A stretch of DNA of 34,629 nucleotides from Bacteroidota bacterium (GTDB taxonomy: Bacteria; Bacteroidota; Rhodothermia; Rhodothermales; UBA10348), in the NCBI GenBank assembly GCA_029262835.1, contig JAJCYQ010000016.1:1-34629 (forward strand). The letters are read 5' to 3'. Below are positions 1 to 9,020 of the stretch, one piece after another (positions within the stretch are counted from its first letter, which is position 1; each line of letters begins with the position of its first letter). The position numbers were made by a program, and so were the translations under genes. Below the pieces are notes generated by a model. That model searched no databases, had not been told where the DNA came from, and saw only the letters and a program-made list of their open reading frames with translations.

Positions 1-1
1 G

Positions 2-763
2 CCCGCCGTTGGGGGGGGGGCGCGCTGCCGGGGGTGGTCCGTGGTGGGGGGGCCCCGCGATGGGGGCGCGTCCCCCCGCGACTCGATGGTCGTTGTCGAT
101 GGCGCACTGGGTCAGCAGCGCCGGTTCTTCGGGGGAGTACAGGCCTGGTACGAGGGCGTGCAGGTCACGTCGGACAGCCTCTTTGCGGAGCCGTTCACCG
201 CGGATCCAGACTTGCTGGCGGAGAAGGACGGGCCGGCCGGTCTGGAAGGGCAGGCGGAGGGGGACGGGGAGGCAGCGGTCGCCGGCGGGGCCGATTCGCT
301 GAAAGCATTCGGATCCGTCTTCGTGGCCCGCCACAGCGGCAGCCCCTCCGGCGAAGCGGGCAGCAACACGCCCCGCATCGACCAGATGAAAGGACGGTTC
401 CTCCACGCCGTGACGCGCCGGGAGGAGTTGACGTCCATGCGGCTGTTTCCGAACGCGGAGGTGATTCTGTACGTGGAGGACGACGAGGCCGGCCGGACGC
501 TGGCCTTCGATGCGCTGTCGGACACGGTGTTCGTGGCGCTCAAGGGCGGCGAGCCGACCGAAGTGCTTTTCCTCGGGGAGACGGCCGGGACCGAATACAC
601 GGAAAACCTGTTTGAACAGGTTCGAGATCTTCCAGGCTACGTATGGGTTCCCCATCGACAACCGGATCGGGAAAGGCTGCGCGACCGCATGCGCGGTCTC
701 TCGGCCGAGCGGATTGACGGGCGGAAGAGGTTACAGGCGGCAGACTCCAGACAGCAGGATTGA
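2..763 (+). CDS. OstA-like (LptA/LptC-like) LPS-transport protein, 5' partial
   Basis: The frame is open to the left edge, so this is the C-terminal part of a larger protein. Its last third (about nt 385-690) reads MKGR..., then a strand pattern with [12 protein letters not shown], then [12 protein letters not shown]. That resembles the end of the OstA-like proteins of Bacteroidota, which usually have a MKGR block and a closing 'F-W-L-P-x-x-R-P' block. These beta-jellyroll proteins are thought to form the periplasmic bridge that carries lipopolysaccharide to the outer membrane. The stop codon lies 1 nt before the lptB start, which supports the assignment. The first 60 bases are G-rich homopolymers and probably contain errors, so the N-terminal residues should not be trusted. 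The family assignment is from memory of motifs and is moderately secure. Confidence 0.55.
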   Translation, partial: PAVGGGARCRGWSVVGGPRDGGASPRDSMVVVDGALGQQRRFFGGVQAWYEGVQVTSDSLFAEPFTADPDLLAEKDGPAGLEGQAEGDGEAAVAGGADSLKAFGSVFVARHSGSPSGEAGSNTPRIDQMKGRFLHAVTRREELTSMRLFPNAEVILYVEDDEAGRTLAFDALSDTVFVALKGGEPTEVLFLGETAGTEYTENLFEQVRDLPGYVWVPHRQPDRERLRDRMRGLSAERIDGRKRLQAADSRQQD

Positions 764-764
764 T

Positions 765-1826
765 ATGGCACTTGCTGAAATAGAACAGGCCATTGGGCAC
801 TTCAAGGAGGGTGCGCCAGAGGAGGCGATTCCACTTCTGGAGCAGACCGTGGCCATGATTCCCACGTTCGTACTGGCGCATGTGCTTCTGGCGCAGGCCT
901 ACGAGTCGGTGGGGCGCAGTGCCGATGCGGTGGCGGCCTGGCGGCGCGCGTACCGCATGATTCCGAACAGCCCGGTTGCTCCCGTGGCGGGCGACGAGGA
1001 AACCGACGAGACGCGGTTCGTGCGGCAACTCGAGCGGGCGGCGACCGAGGTGGAGAGCCTGCAGCAGGACGAGATATCGGTGCCCGAGGGTGGACTTGAG
1101 CTGCGTGCGGAAGGCCTCGTGAAGCGGTACCGGAAGCGGACGGTGGTGAAGTCTGTCGCGTTGAGTGTACAGCAGGGAGAAATCGTGGGGCTCCTCGGGC
1201 CGAACGGCGCGGGGAAAACGACCACGTTTCACATGATGGTGGGGCTCGTTCGCCCGAACGAGGGGGAGGTATTCATAGGAGACGAGTGCATTACGCGGCT
1301 TCCCATGTATGAGCGGGCGCGTCGGGGCGTGGGATACCTGGCCCAGGAGGCATCTATTTTTTCTGCCCTTTCTGTTGAGCAGAATATTGAGGCCGTGCTC
1401 GAATACATGCCGCTCTCCCGCGCTGAGCGGCGCGAGCGGGTGGAGCAACTCATTGGTGAGTTTGGTCTTGAGAAGGTGCGCCGGTCGAAAGGGTACATGC
1501 TCTCGGGCGGCGAACGGCGGCGCACAGAAATTGCCCGCGCCCTGGCATCACGGCCTCGGTTCTTCCTGCTCGATGAACCGTTCGCGGGCGTGGATCCGAT
1601 CGCGGTGGAAGACATCCAGGCCATTGTGGCGGGTCTCAAGAAACGGGGAATCGGGGTTCTGATCACCGACCACAACGTGCACGAAACTTTGGCTATCACC
1701 GATCGTGCGTATCTGCTCTACGAAGGATCGATCCTGAAACAGGGGACGGCCGAGGCGCTGGCCTCCGATCCGGAAGTGCGCCGCAGGTATCTGGGCGAAA
1801 AGTTTACTCTTGAACGATACTGGTAA
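765..1826 (+). CDS. lptB: LptB LPS export ABC ATPase with N-terminal TPR extension
   Basis: LptB powers extraction of lipopolysaccharide from the inner membrane together with LptF, LptG and LptC. In this 353-residue protein the ATPase begins near residue 110. It has Walker A GPNGAGKT (145-152), Q-loop Gln194, signature LSGGE (246-250), Walker B FFLLDEP (266-272) and H-loop His303. The ending RYLGEKF is typical of LptB. Usual LptB is about 240 residues. Here some 105 residues precede it: two helical TPR-like repeats (about 4-37 and 38-71) and an acidic linker (72-106). ATG 765 follows the OstA-like stop by 1 nt. An in-frame GTG at 1080 could be a start for a bare LptB, but the reading frame is continuous. 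tyrS starts 3 nt downstream. Confidence 0.92.
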   Translation: MALAEIEQAIGHFKEGAPEEAIPLLEQTVAMIPTFVLAHVLLAQAYESVGRSADAVAAWRRAYRMIPNSPVAPVAGDEETDETRFVRQLERAATEVESLQQDEISVPEGGLELRAEGLVKRYRKRTVVKSVALSVQQGEIVGLLGPNGAGKTTTFHMMVGLVRPNEGEVFIGDECITRLPMYERARRGVGYLAQEASIFSALSVEQNIEAVLEYMPLSRAERRERVEQLIGEFGLEKVRRSKGYMLSGGERRRTEIARALASRPRFFLLDEPFAGVDPIAVEDIQAIVAGLKKRGIGVLITDHNVHETLAITDRAYLLYEGSILKQGTAEALASDPEVRRRYLGEKFTLERYW

Positions 1827-1829
1827 TTC

Positions 1830-3110
1830 ATGTCGAAGACGATTTTTGAAGAGCTCTCGTGGCGCGGGCTCGTGTACGATGCCACCCCGGAATTTGACGC
1901 ATGGACGGCCTCGGGCTCGCGCACGGCGTACATCGGGTTCGACCCTACGGCATCGAGCCTGCACGTTGGCTCGCTGCTCCCCATCATGGGTCTGGCCCGC
2001 ATGCAGCGGTTCGGGCACCGCCCCGTGGCACTGGTTGGGGGCGGGACGGGCCTGATCGGAGACCCGAGTGGCAAGACGGCCGAGCGGCAGATGCTGACGC
2101 GGGATGCGGTCGAGGAAAACCTGCGGGGAATCCAGACGCAGCTGGAACCTTTCCTTGATTTTGGAGCCGTGTCAAATGCGGCGCTGATGGTGAACAACCT
2201 GGACTGGCTCGGCCCGATGGGGCTCGTGGAGTTCCTTCGGGATGTCGGCAAGCACTTTACGGTCAACTATATGCTGGCCAAGGAGTCCGTGAAGCGCCGC
2301 GTACAGTCGGAAGACGGCATATCCTACACTGAGTTCACTTACATGATGCTCCAGGCCTACGACTTCCTGGAACTCAGCCGGACGCACGATTGTGATATCC
2401 AGATGGGAGGATCGGACCAGTGGGGCAACATCATGGCGGGGATTGACCTGGTCCGCAAGGCCAGTTCCCGCAAGGCGCACGGTCTGGTGTTTCCACTCGT
2501 GACCAACGCTTCGGGTACCAAGTTCGGGAAAACGGAGTCCGGAACGATCTGGCTCGACCCGGAGCGGACGAGTCCCTACCGGTTCTATCAGTTCTGGCTG
2601 AATACGGACGATCGGGACGTGGTGCCGTACCTGAAGTACTTCACGTGGCTTTCAGAGGATGCCATTTCGGAGCTTTCCGATATCCATGAGGCGCAGCCGG
2701 GAAGACGGGAGGCGCACCGGGTCCTGGCCCGCGAGGTTACCGCTCTCGTGCACGGCGAGGCGGAACGTGACCAGGCCGAGGAAGCGGCGGCTGTGCTGTT
2801 CGGCGGCGCGCTGGACAAGGTCCCGGTGAAGGATCTGCGGGATATATTTGATGACGTGCCTTCGACCGTGCTGCCACGGGAGGCGTTCTCGGGAGATGGG
2901 ACCGGCATTCTTGAGCTCTGTGAGCGGACGGGGCTGACGGCATCGCGCGGCGAGGCGCGCCGTCTGGTGCGCGCGGGCGGGCTGTTCGTGAACAACGAGC
3001 GCCAGGGCGATGAGCAGGCTGTGATCACCGCATCGCACCTGATTGAAGGAGAATTGCTCGTACTCAGGAAGGGAAAGAAAAGTTATCATCTGGTACAAAT
3101 CGAGGCGTGA
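1830..3110 (+). CDS. tyrS: Tyrosyl-tRNA synthetase
   Basis: This class I aminoacyl-tRNA synthetase charges tRNA-Tyr with tyrosine in the cytoplasm. The 426-residue length matches bacterial TyrRS. The HIGH motif appears as HVGS (45-48), the tyrosine/tRNA pocket as QMGGSDQWGN (191-200), and the KMSKS loop as KFGKT (231-235), the form common in the TyrS1 group. The C-terminus (about 355-420) is an S4-type RNA-binding domain, with ASRGEARRLVRAGG and later NNE. It starts 3 nt after lptB and ends 3 nt before aroF, so it is probably cotranscribed with them. No T-box or other leader fits in the 3-nt gap. Confidence 0.97.
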   Translation: MSKTIFEELSWRGLVYDATPEFDAWTASGSRTAYIGFDPTASSLHVGSLLPIMGLARMQRFGHRPVALVGGGTGLIGDPSGKTAERQMLTRDAVEENLRGIQTQLEPFLDFGAVSNAALMVNNLDWLGPMGLVEFLRDVGKHFTVNYMLAKESVKRRVQSEDGISYTEFTYMMLQAYDFLELSRTHDCDIQMGGSDQWGNIMAGIDLVRKASSRKAHGLVFPLVTNASGTKFGKTESGTIWLDPERTSPYRFYQFWLNTDDRDVVPYLKYFTWLSEDAISELSDIHEAQPGRREAHRVLAREVTALVHGEAERDQAEEAAAVLFGGALDKVPVKDLRDIFDDVPSTVLPREAFSGDGTGILELCERTGLTASRGEARRLVRAGGLFVNNERQGDEQAVITASHLIEGELLVLRKGKKSYHLVQIEA

Positions 3111-3113
3111 CCG

Positions 3114-4151
3114 ATGGTCGTAATCATGGAGGTGGGCGCGGAAGAAGCCCGGATTGAGCAGGTTATTGAGAAGCTGAACGCCTTCGGTTTCGATGTGCAC
3201 CGTTCGTCAGGCAGTCGGCAGACGGTGCTGGGAGCCATTGGCGTGAAGCCGGAATTCGATCATCGGCACATCCTGCTTATTGACGGCGTGGCCGAAGTGC
3301 ATCGTGTTACGGCCCCGTACAAGTTCGCATCGCGAACATGGAGGGATACGGAGACCGTCGTCGACCTGGGCGGCGTGACGGTGGGTGGAATGGAGCTGGC
3401 CGTAATGGCGGGGCCGTGCAGTGTCGAAAGCGAGGAGCAGATCCATGAGAGTGCCCGGCAGGTGGCGGCAGCGGGTGCGCGCATACTGCGTGGGGGTGCC
3501 TTCAAGCCGCGCTCGTCGCCCTATTCGTTCCAGGGCCACGGCGAGCCGGGACTTCGCTGGATGCGCGATGCGGCCGATGCCCACGGTATGCGCGTCGTGA
3601 CAGAGGTCATGGAAAGCGGCCAGGTTGACCTCGTGGCGCGCTATGCAGATATTCTTCAGATCGGAGCGCGCAATATGCAGAACTATCCGCTGCTTCGGGC
3701 GGTCGGACAGTCCGGGTGTGCGGTGCTGCTGAAACGGGGCCTGTCTGCGACCATTGAGGAGTGGCTCATGAGCGCCGAGTATATTCTGTCGGCCGATAAC
3801 CCGGACGTAATACTGTGTGAACGGGGGATCCGTACCTTCGAGCCGTCGACGCGCAATACGCTCGATCTGTCGGCTGTGCCGGTGGTCAAGTCCAAGAGTC
3901 ATCTGCCGGTCATTGTGGACCCCAGCCATGCAACAGGTATTCGCAACAAAGTAGCGCCCATGGCATTGGCGGCCGTAGCAGCTGGCGCGGATGGCCTCAT
4001 GATCGAGGTGCATCCGAATCCGGACGAGGCGCTGTCGGACGGGCCCCAGTCTCTGTTTCCAGACCAGTTCAGGGATCTCATGGACCGGGTTCGGGAAGTG
4101 GCGCAGGTGGTCGGGCGATCGGTTCGCCCGTCCGCAGTAGATACCGCGTGA
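3114..4151 (+). CDS. aroF: 3-deoxy-7-phosphoheptulonate (DAHP) synthase, type I-beta with N-terminal ACT-like domain
   Basis: DAHP synthase condenses phosphoenolpyruvate with erythrose-4-phosphate, the first step of the shikimate pathway to aromatic amino acids. The 345-residue protein has a ferredoxin-like/ACT-type N-terminal domain (about 1-90) and then a TIM-barrel catalytic domain. The latter begins at AGPCSVES (99-106, metal-binding Cys102) and continues with [11 protein letters not shown] (131-141), a late VDPSHATG motif and a GLMIEVHP motif. This layout is that of the I-beta-R enzymes such as the Thermotoga one, in which the extra domain gives feedback control by Tyr or Phe (family knowledge). 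Adjacency to tyrS puts a tyrosine consumer and the entry to tyrosine synthesis in one operon. ATG 3114 gives the domain boundaries expected. Confidence 0.95.
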   Translation: MVVIMEVGAEEARIEQVIEKLNAFGFDVHRSSGSRQTVLGAIGVKPEFDHRHILLIDGVAEVHRVTAPYKFASRTWRDTETVVDLGGVTVGGMELAVMAGPCSVESEEQIHESARQVAAAGARILRGGAFKPRSSPYSFQGHGEPGLRWMRDAADAHGMRVVTEVMESGQVDLVARYADILQIGARNMQNYPLLRAVGQSGCAVLLKRGLSATIEEWLMSAEYILSADNPDVILCERGIRTFEPSTRNTLDLSAVPVVKSKSHLPVIVDPSHATGIRNKVAPMALAAVAAGADGLMIEVHPNPDEALSDGPQSLFPDQFRDLMDRVREVAQVVGRSVRPSAVDTA

Positions 4152-4186
4152 TATGACGTTCGAGTACAAGTGTAACAGGTGATACC

Positions 4187-6013
4187 ATGTGTGGAATTGT
4201 AGGATATCTCGGCCATCAAAACGCTGCTGACGTTATTGTAACGGGCCTGAAGCGGCTCGAATACCGCGGATACGACTCGGCCGGTGTGGCCGTTGTGGAT
4301 GATGACGGATTGCACGTCCGCAAAAAGCTGGGGAAGGTCGCGGCGCTGGAGGCGTCGGTAGGCGCCGGACTCCCAGGACACGTCGGTGTTGGTCATACAC
4401 GTTGGGCCACGCACGGCTTTCCCAGCGACGAGAATGCACATCCCCACCTGAGTACGGACGGCACGTTTGCCCTCGTACACAATGGTATCATCGAGAATTA
4501 CGCGGCGCTCCGGACGCGGTTATCCAGCAAGGGGTACACATTCTACAGTCAGACCGATACGGAGGTGCTCGTGCGCCTCGTGGAAGAGGTCATGCAGCTG
4601 ACAGGAAGTAGTCTGGAAGAATCGCTGCGCCAGGCACTGACGCAGGTCGATGGTACCTACGGCGTCGCGCTCGTCTCGTCACTTGATACGGATCTGATGA
4701 TTGCAGCCCGGAATGGCAGTCCGCTTGTCGTAGGTGTAGGCGACGGGGAGTATTTCCTGGGCTCTGACGCCGCGCCCATCGTGGAGCACACGCGCCGGGT
4801 GGTGTATCTGAATGACGGGGAGATGGTGGTCATTCGTCGCGCTGGCTTCGAGGTGCGCACCATCGACAACGAGATCATGTCGAAGGAAATCCATGAACTG
4901 GAGTGGGATCTGGAGCAGATCGAGAAGGGCGGGTATCCGCACTTCATGCTCAAGGAGATCTTCGAGCAGCCGATTTCGATTGAAGACTGCATGCGGGGGC
5001 GTGTAGGGACGGACATCGTGCTTGGTGGTCTGGCCGACTCCATGGACCGGATCCGGAATGCACGGCGGATTGTGATTGCCGCATGCGGTACGTCCTGGCA
5101 CGCGGCCATGGTGGGCGAATATCTGATTGAAGGGCTGGCGCGGATTCCGGTTGAGGTCGAGTACGCTTCGGAGTTCCGGTACCGCGATCCGATCCTGCAT
5201 CCGGACGACTGTGTGATTGTTATTTCGCAGTCGGGCGAGACGGCCGACACGTTGGCGGCCGTGCGGGAAGCCCAGTCCAAGGGCGTTCCTGTCTACGGCA
5301 TTGTGAATACGGTTGGATCGACCATTGCCCGGGAAACCGATGCCGGCGTCTACCTGCACGCGGGACCGGAAATCGGCGTGGCATCAACGAAGGCGTTCAC
5401 GGCGCAGGTTACCGTACTGACCATGATTGCCCTGGCGCTTGGTAAGGACCGCACGCTTTCGCCAGAGACCTTTGCCGAATACCTGTTGGAACTGCACGCC
5501 ATCCCGCAGAAAATATCCAAGGCACTCCGCACGGAGAAGCAGATCCGGGATATTGCCAAATTGAACCGTTTAGCGTCAAATTTCCTCTATCTCGGGCGCG
5601 GCTTCAACTTCCCGGTTGCACTTGAAGGGGCACTCAAGCTCAAGGAGATCTCCTATATCCACGCCGAAGGCTATCCGGCGGCCGAGATGAAGCACGGTCC
5701 GATCGCGCTGATTGACCAGTTCATGCCCGTCGTGTTCATTGCACTGCGTGACAACAGTACGTACGGGAAGGTGGTCTCGAACATCGAGGAAGTCGTGGCG
5801 CGCAGCGGAAATGTGATCGTCATCACGGATGACAACAACAGGGAGCTTGACGAACTGTGTGAACACGTGATCTGTGTGCCCAAGACGCTCGAATTCCTGA
5901 GCCCGCTCATGACCGTGATTCCGATGCAGCTCCTGTCCTACCACATTGCTGTCCTGCGGGGCTGTGACGTGGACCAGCCGCGGAATCTTGCCAAGAGCGT
6001 CACTGTCGAATGA
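4187..6013 (+). CDS. glmS: Glutamine-fructose-6-phosphate aminotransferase (isomerizing)
   Basis: GlmS makes glucosamine-6-phosphate from fructose-6-phosphate and glutamine, feeding peptidoglycan and lipopolysaccharide synthesis. The 608 residues start with MCGIVGYLG, so Cys2 is exposed as the N-terminal nucleophile after Met removal. The glutaminase motifs [17 protein letters not shown] and DTE follow. Two SIS sugar-isomerase domains come next, with [16 protein letters not shown] and STKAFTAQ in the first and [12 protein letters not shown] in the second. The C-terminus LAKSVTVE is the classic GlmS tail. An AGGTGA Shine-Dalgarno-like stretch lies 4 nt before the ATG. The 35-nt gap after aroF is too short for a glmS ribozyme. 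Confidence 0.98.
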   Translation: MCGIVGYLGHQNAADVIVTGLKRLEYRGYDSAGVAVVDDDGLHVRKKLGKVAALEASVGAGLPGHVGVGHTRWATHGFPSDENAHPHLSTDGTFALVHNGIIENYAALRTRLSSKGYTFYSQTDTEVLVRLVEEVMQLTGSSLEESLRQALTQVDGTYGVALVSSLDTDLMIAARNGSPLVVGVGDGEYFLGSDAAPIVEHTRRVVYLNDGEMVVIRRAGFEVRTIDNEIMSKEIHELEWDLEQIEKGGYPHFMLKEIFEQPISIEDCMRGRVGTDIVLGGLADSMDRIRNARRIVIAACGTSWHAAMVGEYLIEGLARIPVEVEYASEFRYRDPILHPDDCVIVISQSGETADTLAAVREAQSKGVPVYGIVNTVGSTIARETDAGVYLHAGPEIGVASTKAFTAQVTVLTMIALALGKDRTLSPETFAEYLLELHAIPQKISKALRTEKQIRDIAKLNRLASNFLYLGRGFNFPVALEGALKLKEISYIHAEGYPAAEMKHGPIALIDQFMPVVFIALRDNSTYGKVVSNIEEVVARSGNVIVITDDNNRELDELCEHVICVPKTLEFLSPLMTVIPMQLLSYHIAVLRGCDVDQPRNLAKSVTVE

Positions 6014-6057
6014 ACGCGCGAGAGTGACCCGCGGTGCTTGGCGAGCTCAACACGCTT

Positions 6058-6444
6058 CTACGGCCGCATACCCGCCACGCGCCTGCGGTCGGATGGCAGG
6101 ATGGCGATTTTCTCGCTGCGGGCGTCTTCTGACATGCGGATATCGTAGGCGGCGTACATAGCCTGGCTTATCCGGTAGTCTCGCGTGGAATCGAAGACGA
6201 GGTAGACGTCGTGATCGTTGATCCACCAGCTGTTCGACCGTTTGTCTATGGCGCGCTGCAGGGCAATGGACAGCACGTGCTCATCTGACATCCCTTCCTG
6301 GCGGAAATTTTCGACAGGAACGGGGAGCGGACGGGTGGCCAGTCCATTGATGATATAGAAAACTGTACAGGCCGTCAGTATCCAGAGAAGGATGCCGCGT
6401 ATGGCATTGGACGCGGTTATCTGGTGATAGGGCGAAGCGAGCAT
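6058..6444 (-). CDS. Small single-pass membrane protein, function unknown
   Basis: I do not recognise this protein. From the ATG at 6444 it has 128 residues: a short polar N-terminus, one transmembrane helix (about residues 17-36, GILLWILTACTVFYIINGLA), then a soluble domain of about 90 residues that is probably periplasmic. The soluble part contains NSWWINDHDVYLVFDSTRDY and a basic tail. The composition is that of a real protein rather than a shadow frame. An upstream in-frame GTG at 6507 would add 21 residues. It lies alone on the minus strand, tail-to-tail with glmS and head-to-head with prfA. The 44-nt gap to glmS shows no hairpin terminator. Confidence 0.65.
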   Translation of the reverse strand: MLASPYHQITASNAIRGILLWILTACTVFYIINGLATRPLPVPVENFRQEGMSDEHVLSIALQRAIDKRSNSWWINDHDVYLVFDSTRDYRISQAMYAAYDIRMSEDARSEKIAILPSDRRRVAGMRP

Positions 6445-6517
6445 GTCTGAGGTATGATGGGTACGGGCACCCTCTTTGCACAAAGCGTGCCAATCGTCAG
6501 GAATCACCCTGAAGCGC

Positions 6518-6526
6518 TATATTGGC
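6518..6526 (+). promoter_or_regulatory. Candidate -7 element (TATATTGGC) upstream of prfA
   Basis: TATATTGG fits the TAnnTTTG type of -7 box used by the primary sigma factor of Bacteroidota. It lies 72 nt before the prfA start. No convincing TTTG -33 element lies 19-22 nt upstream, so the call rests on the -7 box alone and on its likeness to the one before rpsF. Confidence 0.3.
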
Positions 6527-6595
6527 CGCCTCACGGCACACGTCGTACTGGCGTGAGTCTCATTCTGCGAATCAGTTTCAGTTCGAACCTCCCCG

Positions 6596-7672
6596 ATGAT
6601 CAAACCCGATGTGCTGGACGGCATTCGACGCCGTTACAAGGAAATCATGGCGCTCATGGCCGACCCCGACGTCGCCACGGACCCGGTGAGGATGAGGGAG
6701 CTCGGACGCGAGCACACGTCGCTCAAAGAAGTGGTCGAGCATGCCGATCTGTACGAGGAACTCATGGCGGAGGCGGCCGACCTTCGGGAAATGGTTCAGA
6801 GCGAACGGGATACGGAACTCGGTGATATTGCGCGGGCGGAACTCCGCGATGTGGACGAGCGGCTTCCGAACGTAGAGAGTGAACTCCGCTTTCTGCTCAT
6901 TCCCAAAGACCCTGAGGATTCGAAAGATGCCATCGTCGAGATTCGTGCAGGTACAGGAGGAGACGAGGCCGCGCTGTTTGCCGGGGATCTGTATCGCATC
7001 TACACGCGGTACGCCGAAACCAGGAACTGGAAGGTCGAATTGATCGAGATGTCGGAGGGGACGAAGGGGGGATTCAAGGAAATCATTTTTTCGATCAGTG
7101 GAAATGACGCCTTCGGAACCATGAAGTACGAGAGCGGCGTGCACCGCGTCCAGCGGGTCCCGGCGACGGAGTCCCAGGGGCGTATCCACACGTCAGCCGC
7201 TACAGTAGCTGTGCTTCCGGAGGCGGAAGAGGTGGATGTCGAGGTGCACCCCAATGACATCAAGGTGGATGTCTTCCGCTCGAGTGGTCCAGGTGGCCAG
7301 AGCGTGAATACAACCGATTCCGCCGTGCGGTTGACGCACATCCCAACCGGTCTGGTGGTGACCTGCCAGGACGAGAAAAGTCAGCACAAGAACAAGGACA
7401 AGGCCATGCGTGTCCTGCGTTCGCGACTCTACGAGCGCGAGCTCGAGGAGCGCCACGCGGAGCGGTCGGAGCAGCGCAAGTCCATGGTCAGCACGGGCGA
7501 CCGGTCGGCCAAGATCCGGACGTACAACTGGCCGCAGGGTCGTGTCACGGATCACCGCCTGGAGGGAGAGGACAAGAATCATGCGCTCGAAAAAGTAGTG
7601 GGAGGTGATCTCGATCCCATCATCCGATCTTTGCGTACGGCCGAGAACGCCGATCGACTGGCGTCGCTCTGA
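6596..7672 (+). CDS. prfA: Peptide chain release factor 1
   Basis: RF1 reads the stop codons UAA and UAG in the ribosomal A site and triggers peptide release. The 358-residue protein has the coiled-coil domain 1, the tripeptide anticodon motif PAT (189-191), which marks RF1 rather than RF2 (SPF), and the catalytic GGQ (233-235) within SSGPGGQSVNTT. The Gln of GGQ is the site methylated by PrmC in the family, and no prmC is seen here. It is transcribed away from the small membrane-protein gene and is followed by the rpsF operon after 141 nt. Confidence 0.97.
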   Translation: MIKPDVLDGIRRRYKEIMALMADPDVATDPVRMRELGREHTSLKEVVEHADLYEELMAEAADLREMVQSERDTELGDIARAELRDVDERLPNVESELRFLLIPKDPEDSKDAIVEIRAGTGGDEAALFAGDLYRIYTRYAETRNWKVELIEMSEGTKGGFKEIIFSISGNDAFGTMKYESGVHRVQRVPATESQGRIHTSAATVAVLPEAEEVDVEVHPNDIKVDVFRSSGPGGQSVNTTDSAVRLTHIPTGLVVTCQDEKSQHKNKDKAMRVLRSRLYERELEERHAERSEQRKSMVSTGDRSAKIRTYNWPQGRVTDHRLEGEDKNHALEKVVGGDLDPIIRSLRTAENADRLASL

Positions 7673-7735
7673 CGGGACCGGCAGGACCGCGCTGTGGAGA
7701 TTGGGTAAAGGGGTGATGTATTTCAGGAAATGGCG

Positions 7736-7743
7736 TATATTGC
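7736..7743 (+). promoter_or_regulatory. Candidate -7 promoter element (TATATTGC) for rpsF-rpsR-rplI
   Basis: TATATTGC lies 71 nt before rpsF and would place the transcript start near 7749, just before the leader hairpin. It matches the TAnnTTTG type of Bacteroidota. No clear -33 TTTG is visible at the usual distance. Confidence 0.4.
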
Positions 7744-7754
7744 CGTTCTGTACA

Positions 7755-7789
7755 ACAGTCCCTGCTCGTTGCTTTGCGCAACGGGCTGT
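7755..7789 (+). promoter_or_regulatory. Candidate S6:S18 autoregulatory leader hairpin
   Basis: The 35-nt element can fold as an outer stem ACAG/CTGT, a single bulged T, a CCC/GGG stem, an asymmetric bulge TGCTC on the 5' side, and an inner stem GTTGC/GCAAC with a 5-nt loop. It ends 24 nt before the rpsF ATG. In many bacteria the S6:S18 complex represses its own operon through a bulged hairpin in this position. The position and bulged shape agree. I have not been able to match the exact conserved nucleotides, so this is an inference. Confidence 0.45.
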
Positions 7790-7813
7790 CATCCAATAAT
7801 CCATAGGGATTCC

Positions 7814-8176
7814 ATGGCTACGAGAAATACGTACGAGTTGACGTACATCGTCAACTCGGTAATCAGCGATGAACAGGTCAAAGAACTTGTCGCGCGCATA
7901 ACGGAATACGTTTCCGATGCAGGAGGAGAAATCCTCGAGGTAGACGAATGGGGGAGTCGCCGACTGGCGTATCCCATCGAGAAGAAGCGCAATGGCTACT
8001 ATGTCAATATGCACTTCCGTTCCATCGGGGCGCTTATTCCCCGTCTGGAGCGTGCGCTTGAAATCGACGACAACATTCTCCGTTACATGACACTCCGGCT
8101 CGATGCCAAGATGCTTCGTCATTTCGAAGCAAACCAGGGCAGAAAGGCACAGGAAAAAACCGCGGTCACCGAGTAA
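7814..8176 (+). CDS. rpsF: 30S ribosomal protein S6
   Basis: S6 binds the central domain of 16S rRNA as a heterodimer with S18. The 120-residue protein opens with [11 protein letters not shown], the typical first strand, and carries [14 protein letters not shown] and [10 protein letters not shown], the conserved core of the ferredoxin-like fold. ATG 7814 was chosen because this is where similarity to S6 begins; frames further upstream run into the leader hairpin. rpsR follows after 1 nt. The last 20 or so residues are a basic tail, as often seen in S6. Confidence 0.96.
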   Translation: MATRNTYELTYIVNSVISDEQVKELVARITEYVSDAGGEILEVDEWGSRRLAYPIEKKRNGYYVNMHFRSIGALIPRLERALEIDDNILRYMTLRLDAKMLRHFEANQGRKAQEKTAVTE

Positions 8177-8177
8177 C

Positions 8178-8408
8178 ATGAAGAAAGACATTCTTCCTAC
8201 CATGTCTCCCGAGACGAAATTCACCGAACCGGAATACGTCGACTACAAGGAAGTCGATATGCTGAAGCAGTTCCTGAACGAACAGGGAAAAATTCTTCCC
8301 CGTCGCATTTCTGGTGTTTCAGCCAAGTTCCAGCGCCAACTCACACGCGCCGTAAAACGGGCCAGGCACATGGCACTCATTCCGTTCGTCGCTGACTCGC
8401 TCAAGTAA
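8178..8408 (+). CDS. rpsR: 30S ribosomal protein S18
   Basis: S18 pairs with S6 on the small subunit platform. The 76 residues include [40 protein letters not shown] and LIPFV, the S18 signature. The N-terminus lacks the Cys-x-x-Cys zinc-type motif found in some S18 proteins, so this is a C-minus (zinc-independent) form. It starts 1 nt after rpsF and precedes rplI by 14 nt. Confidence 0.96.
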   Translation: MKKDILPTMSPETKFTEPEYVDYKEVDMLKQFLNEQGKILPRRISGVSAKFQRQLTRAVKRARHMALIPFVADSLK

Positions 8409-8422
8409 GAATTTCCAACGTC

Positions 8423-8878
8423 ATGCAAGTATTACTCCTGGAAGATGTAGACAAATTGGGTGAACAGGGCGAGATCGTTTCGGTCAAGCCTGGTTTTGGC
8501 CGCAATTTCCTGATTCCCCGCGGCCTGGCACGCCAGGCAACCGCATCGGTCATCCGGGCTTTCGAAGAGGAACGCCGGCAGCAGTCGCGCAAGCTCAGCA
8601 AGAAGAAGGACGACGCCCAGAATCTGGCCAAGGAAATGGCCAGAATGGAAGTCGTAGTGTTTGCGAAGGTGGGTGAAGAAAGCCGCATTTTCGGAAGCAT
8701 CACGACCAACAACATCGCAGATGGCCTGGCCGCACAGGGTGTCACCGTAGATCGCCGCAAAATCGAGATCGAAGACGACATCAAGATGCTCGGCGTGTAT
8801 ACGGCTACCGTGAAGCTGCATCCGGAAGTTGACGCCACCATCAAGGTGCGCGTGGAACCCGAAGTCGCCACGTCGTGA
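8423..8878 (+). CDS. rplI: 50S ribosomal protein L9
   Basis: L9 consists of two globular RNA-binding domains joined by a long helix and extends from the large subunit near the L1 stalk. The 151-residue protein begins with the invariant pattern MQVLLLEDVDKLG, followed by VKPGFGRNFLIPRGLA. The charged connecting helix spans about residues 45-75, and the second domain includes IFGSITTNNIADGL. The operon order rpsF-rpsR-rplI without ssb between S6 and S18 is common in Bacteroidota. No strong Shine-Dalgarno sequence precedes the ATG. Confidence 0.97.
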   Translation: MQVLLLEDVDKLGEQGEIVSVKPGFGRNFLIPRGLARQATASVIRAFEEERRQQSRKLSKKKDDAQNLAKEMARMEVVVFAKVGEESRIFGSITTNNIADGLAAQGVTVDRRKIEIEDDIKMLGVYTATVKLHPEVDATIKVRVEPEVATS

Positions 8879-9020
8879 CCGTGTAACGGCAGGTCCGGTG
8901 AGGCTCACAGACATACGCCGCTCCCGAACCAGGTGAGTGTGCGGACGTTCCTGTTGTTACCCAGCCGTACCCACTGTCGTGAATCCCTTTTCTTTTCCTG
9001 ACGATACCCCTCCACGCTTT

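Noticed and set aside
4152-4186. A glmS ribozyme before glmS
   Set aside because: The gap is only 35 nt, far too short for the ribozyme, and glmS ribozymes are mostly found in Firmicutes.
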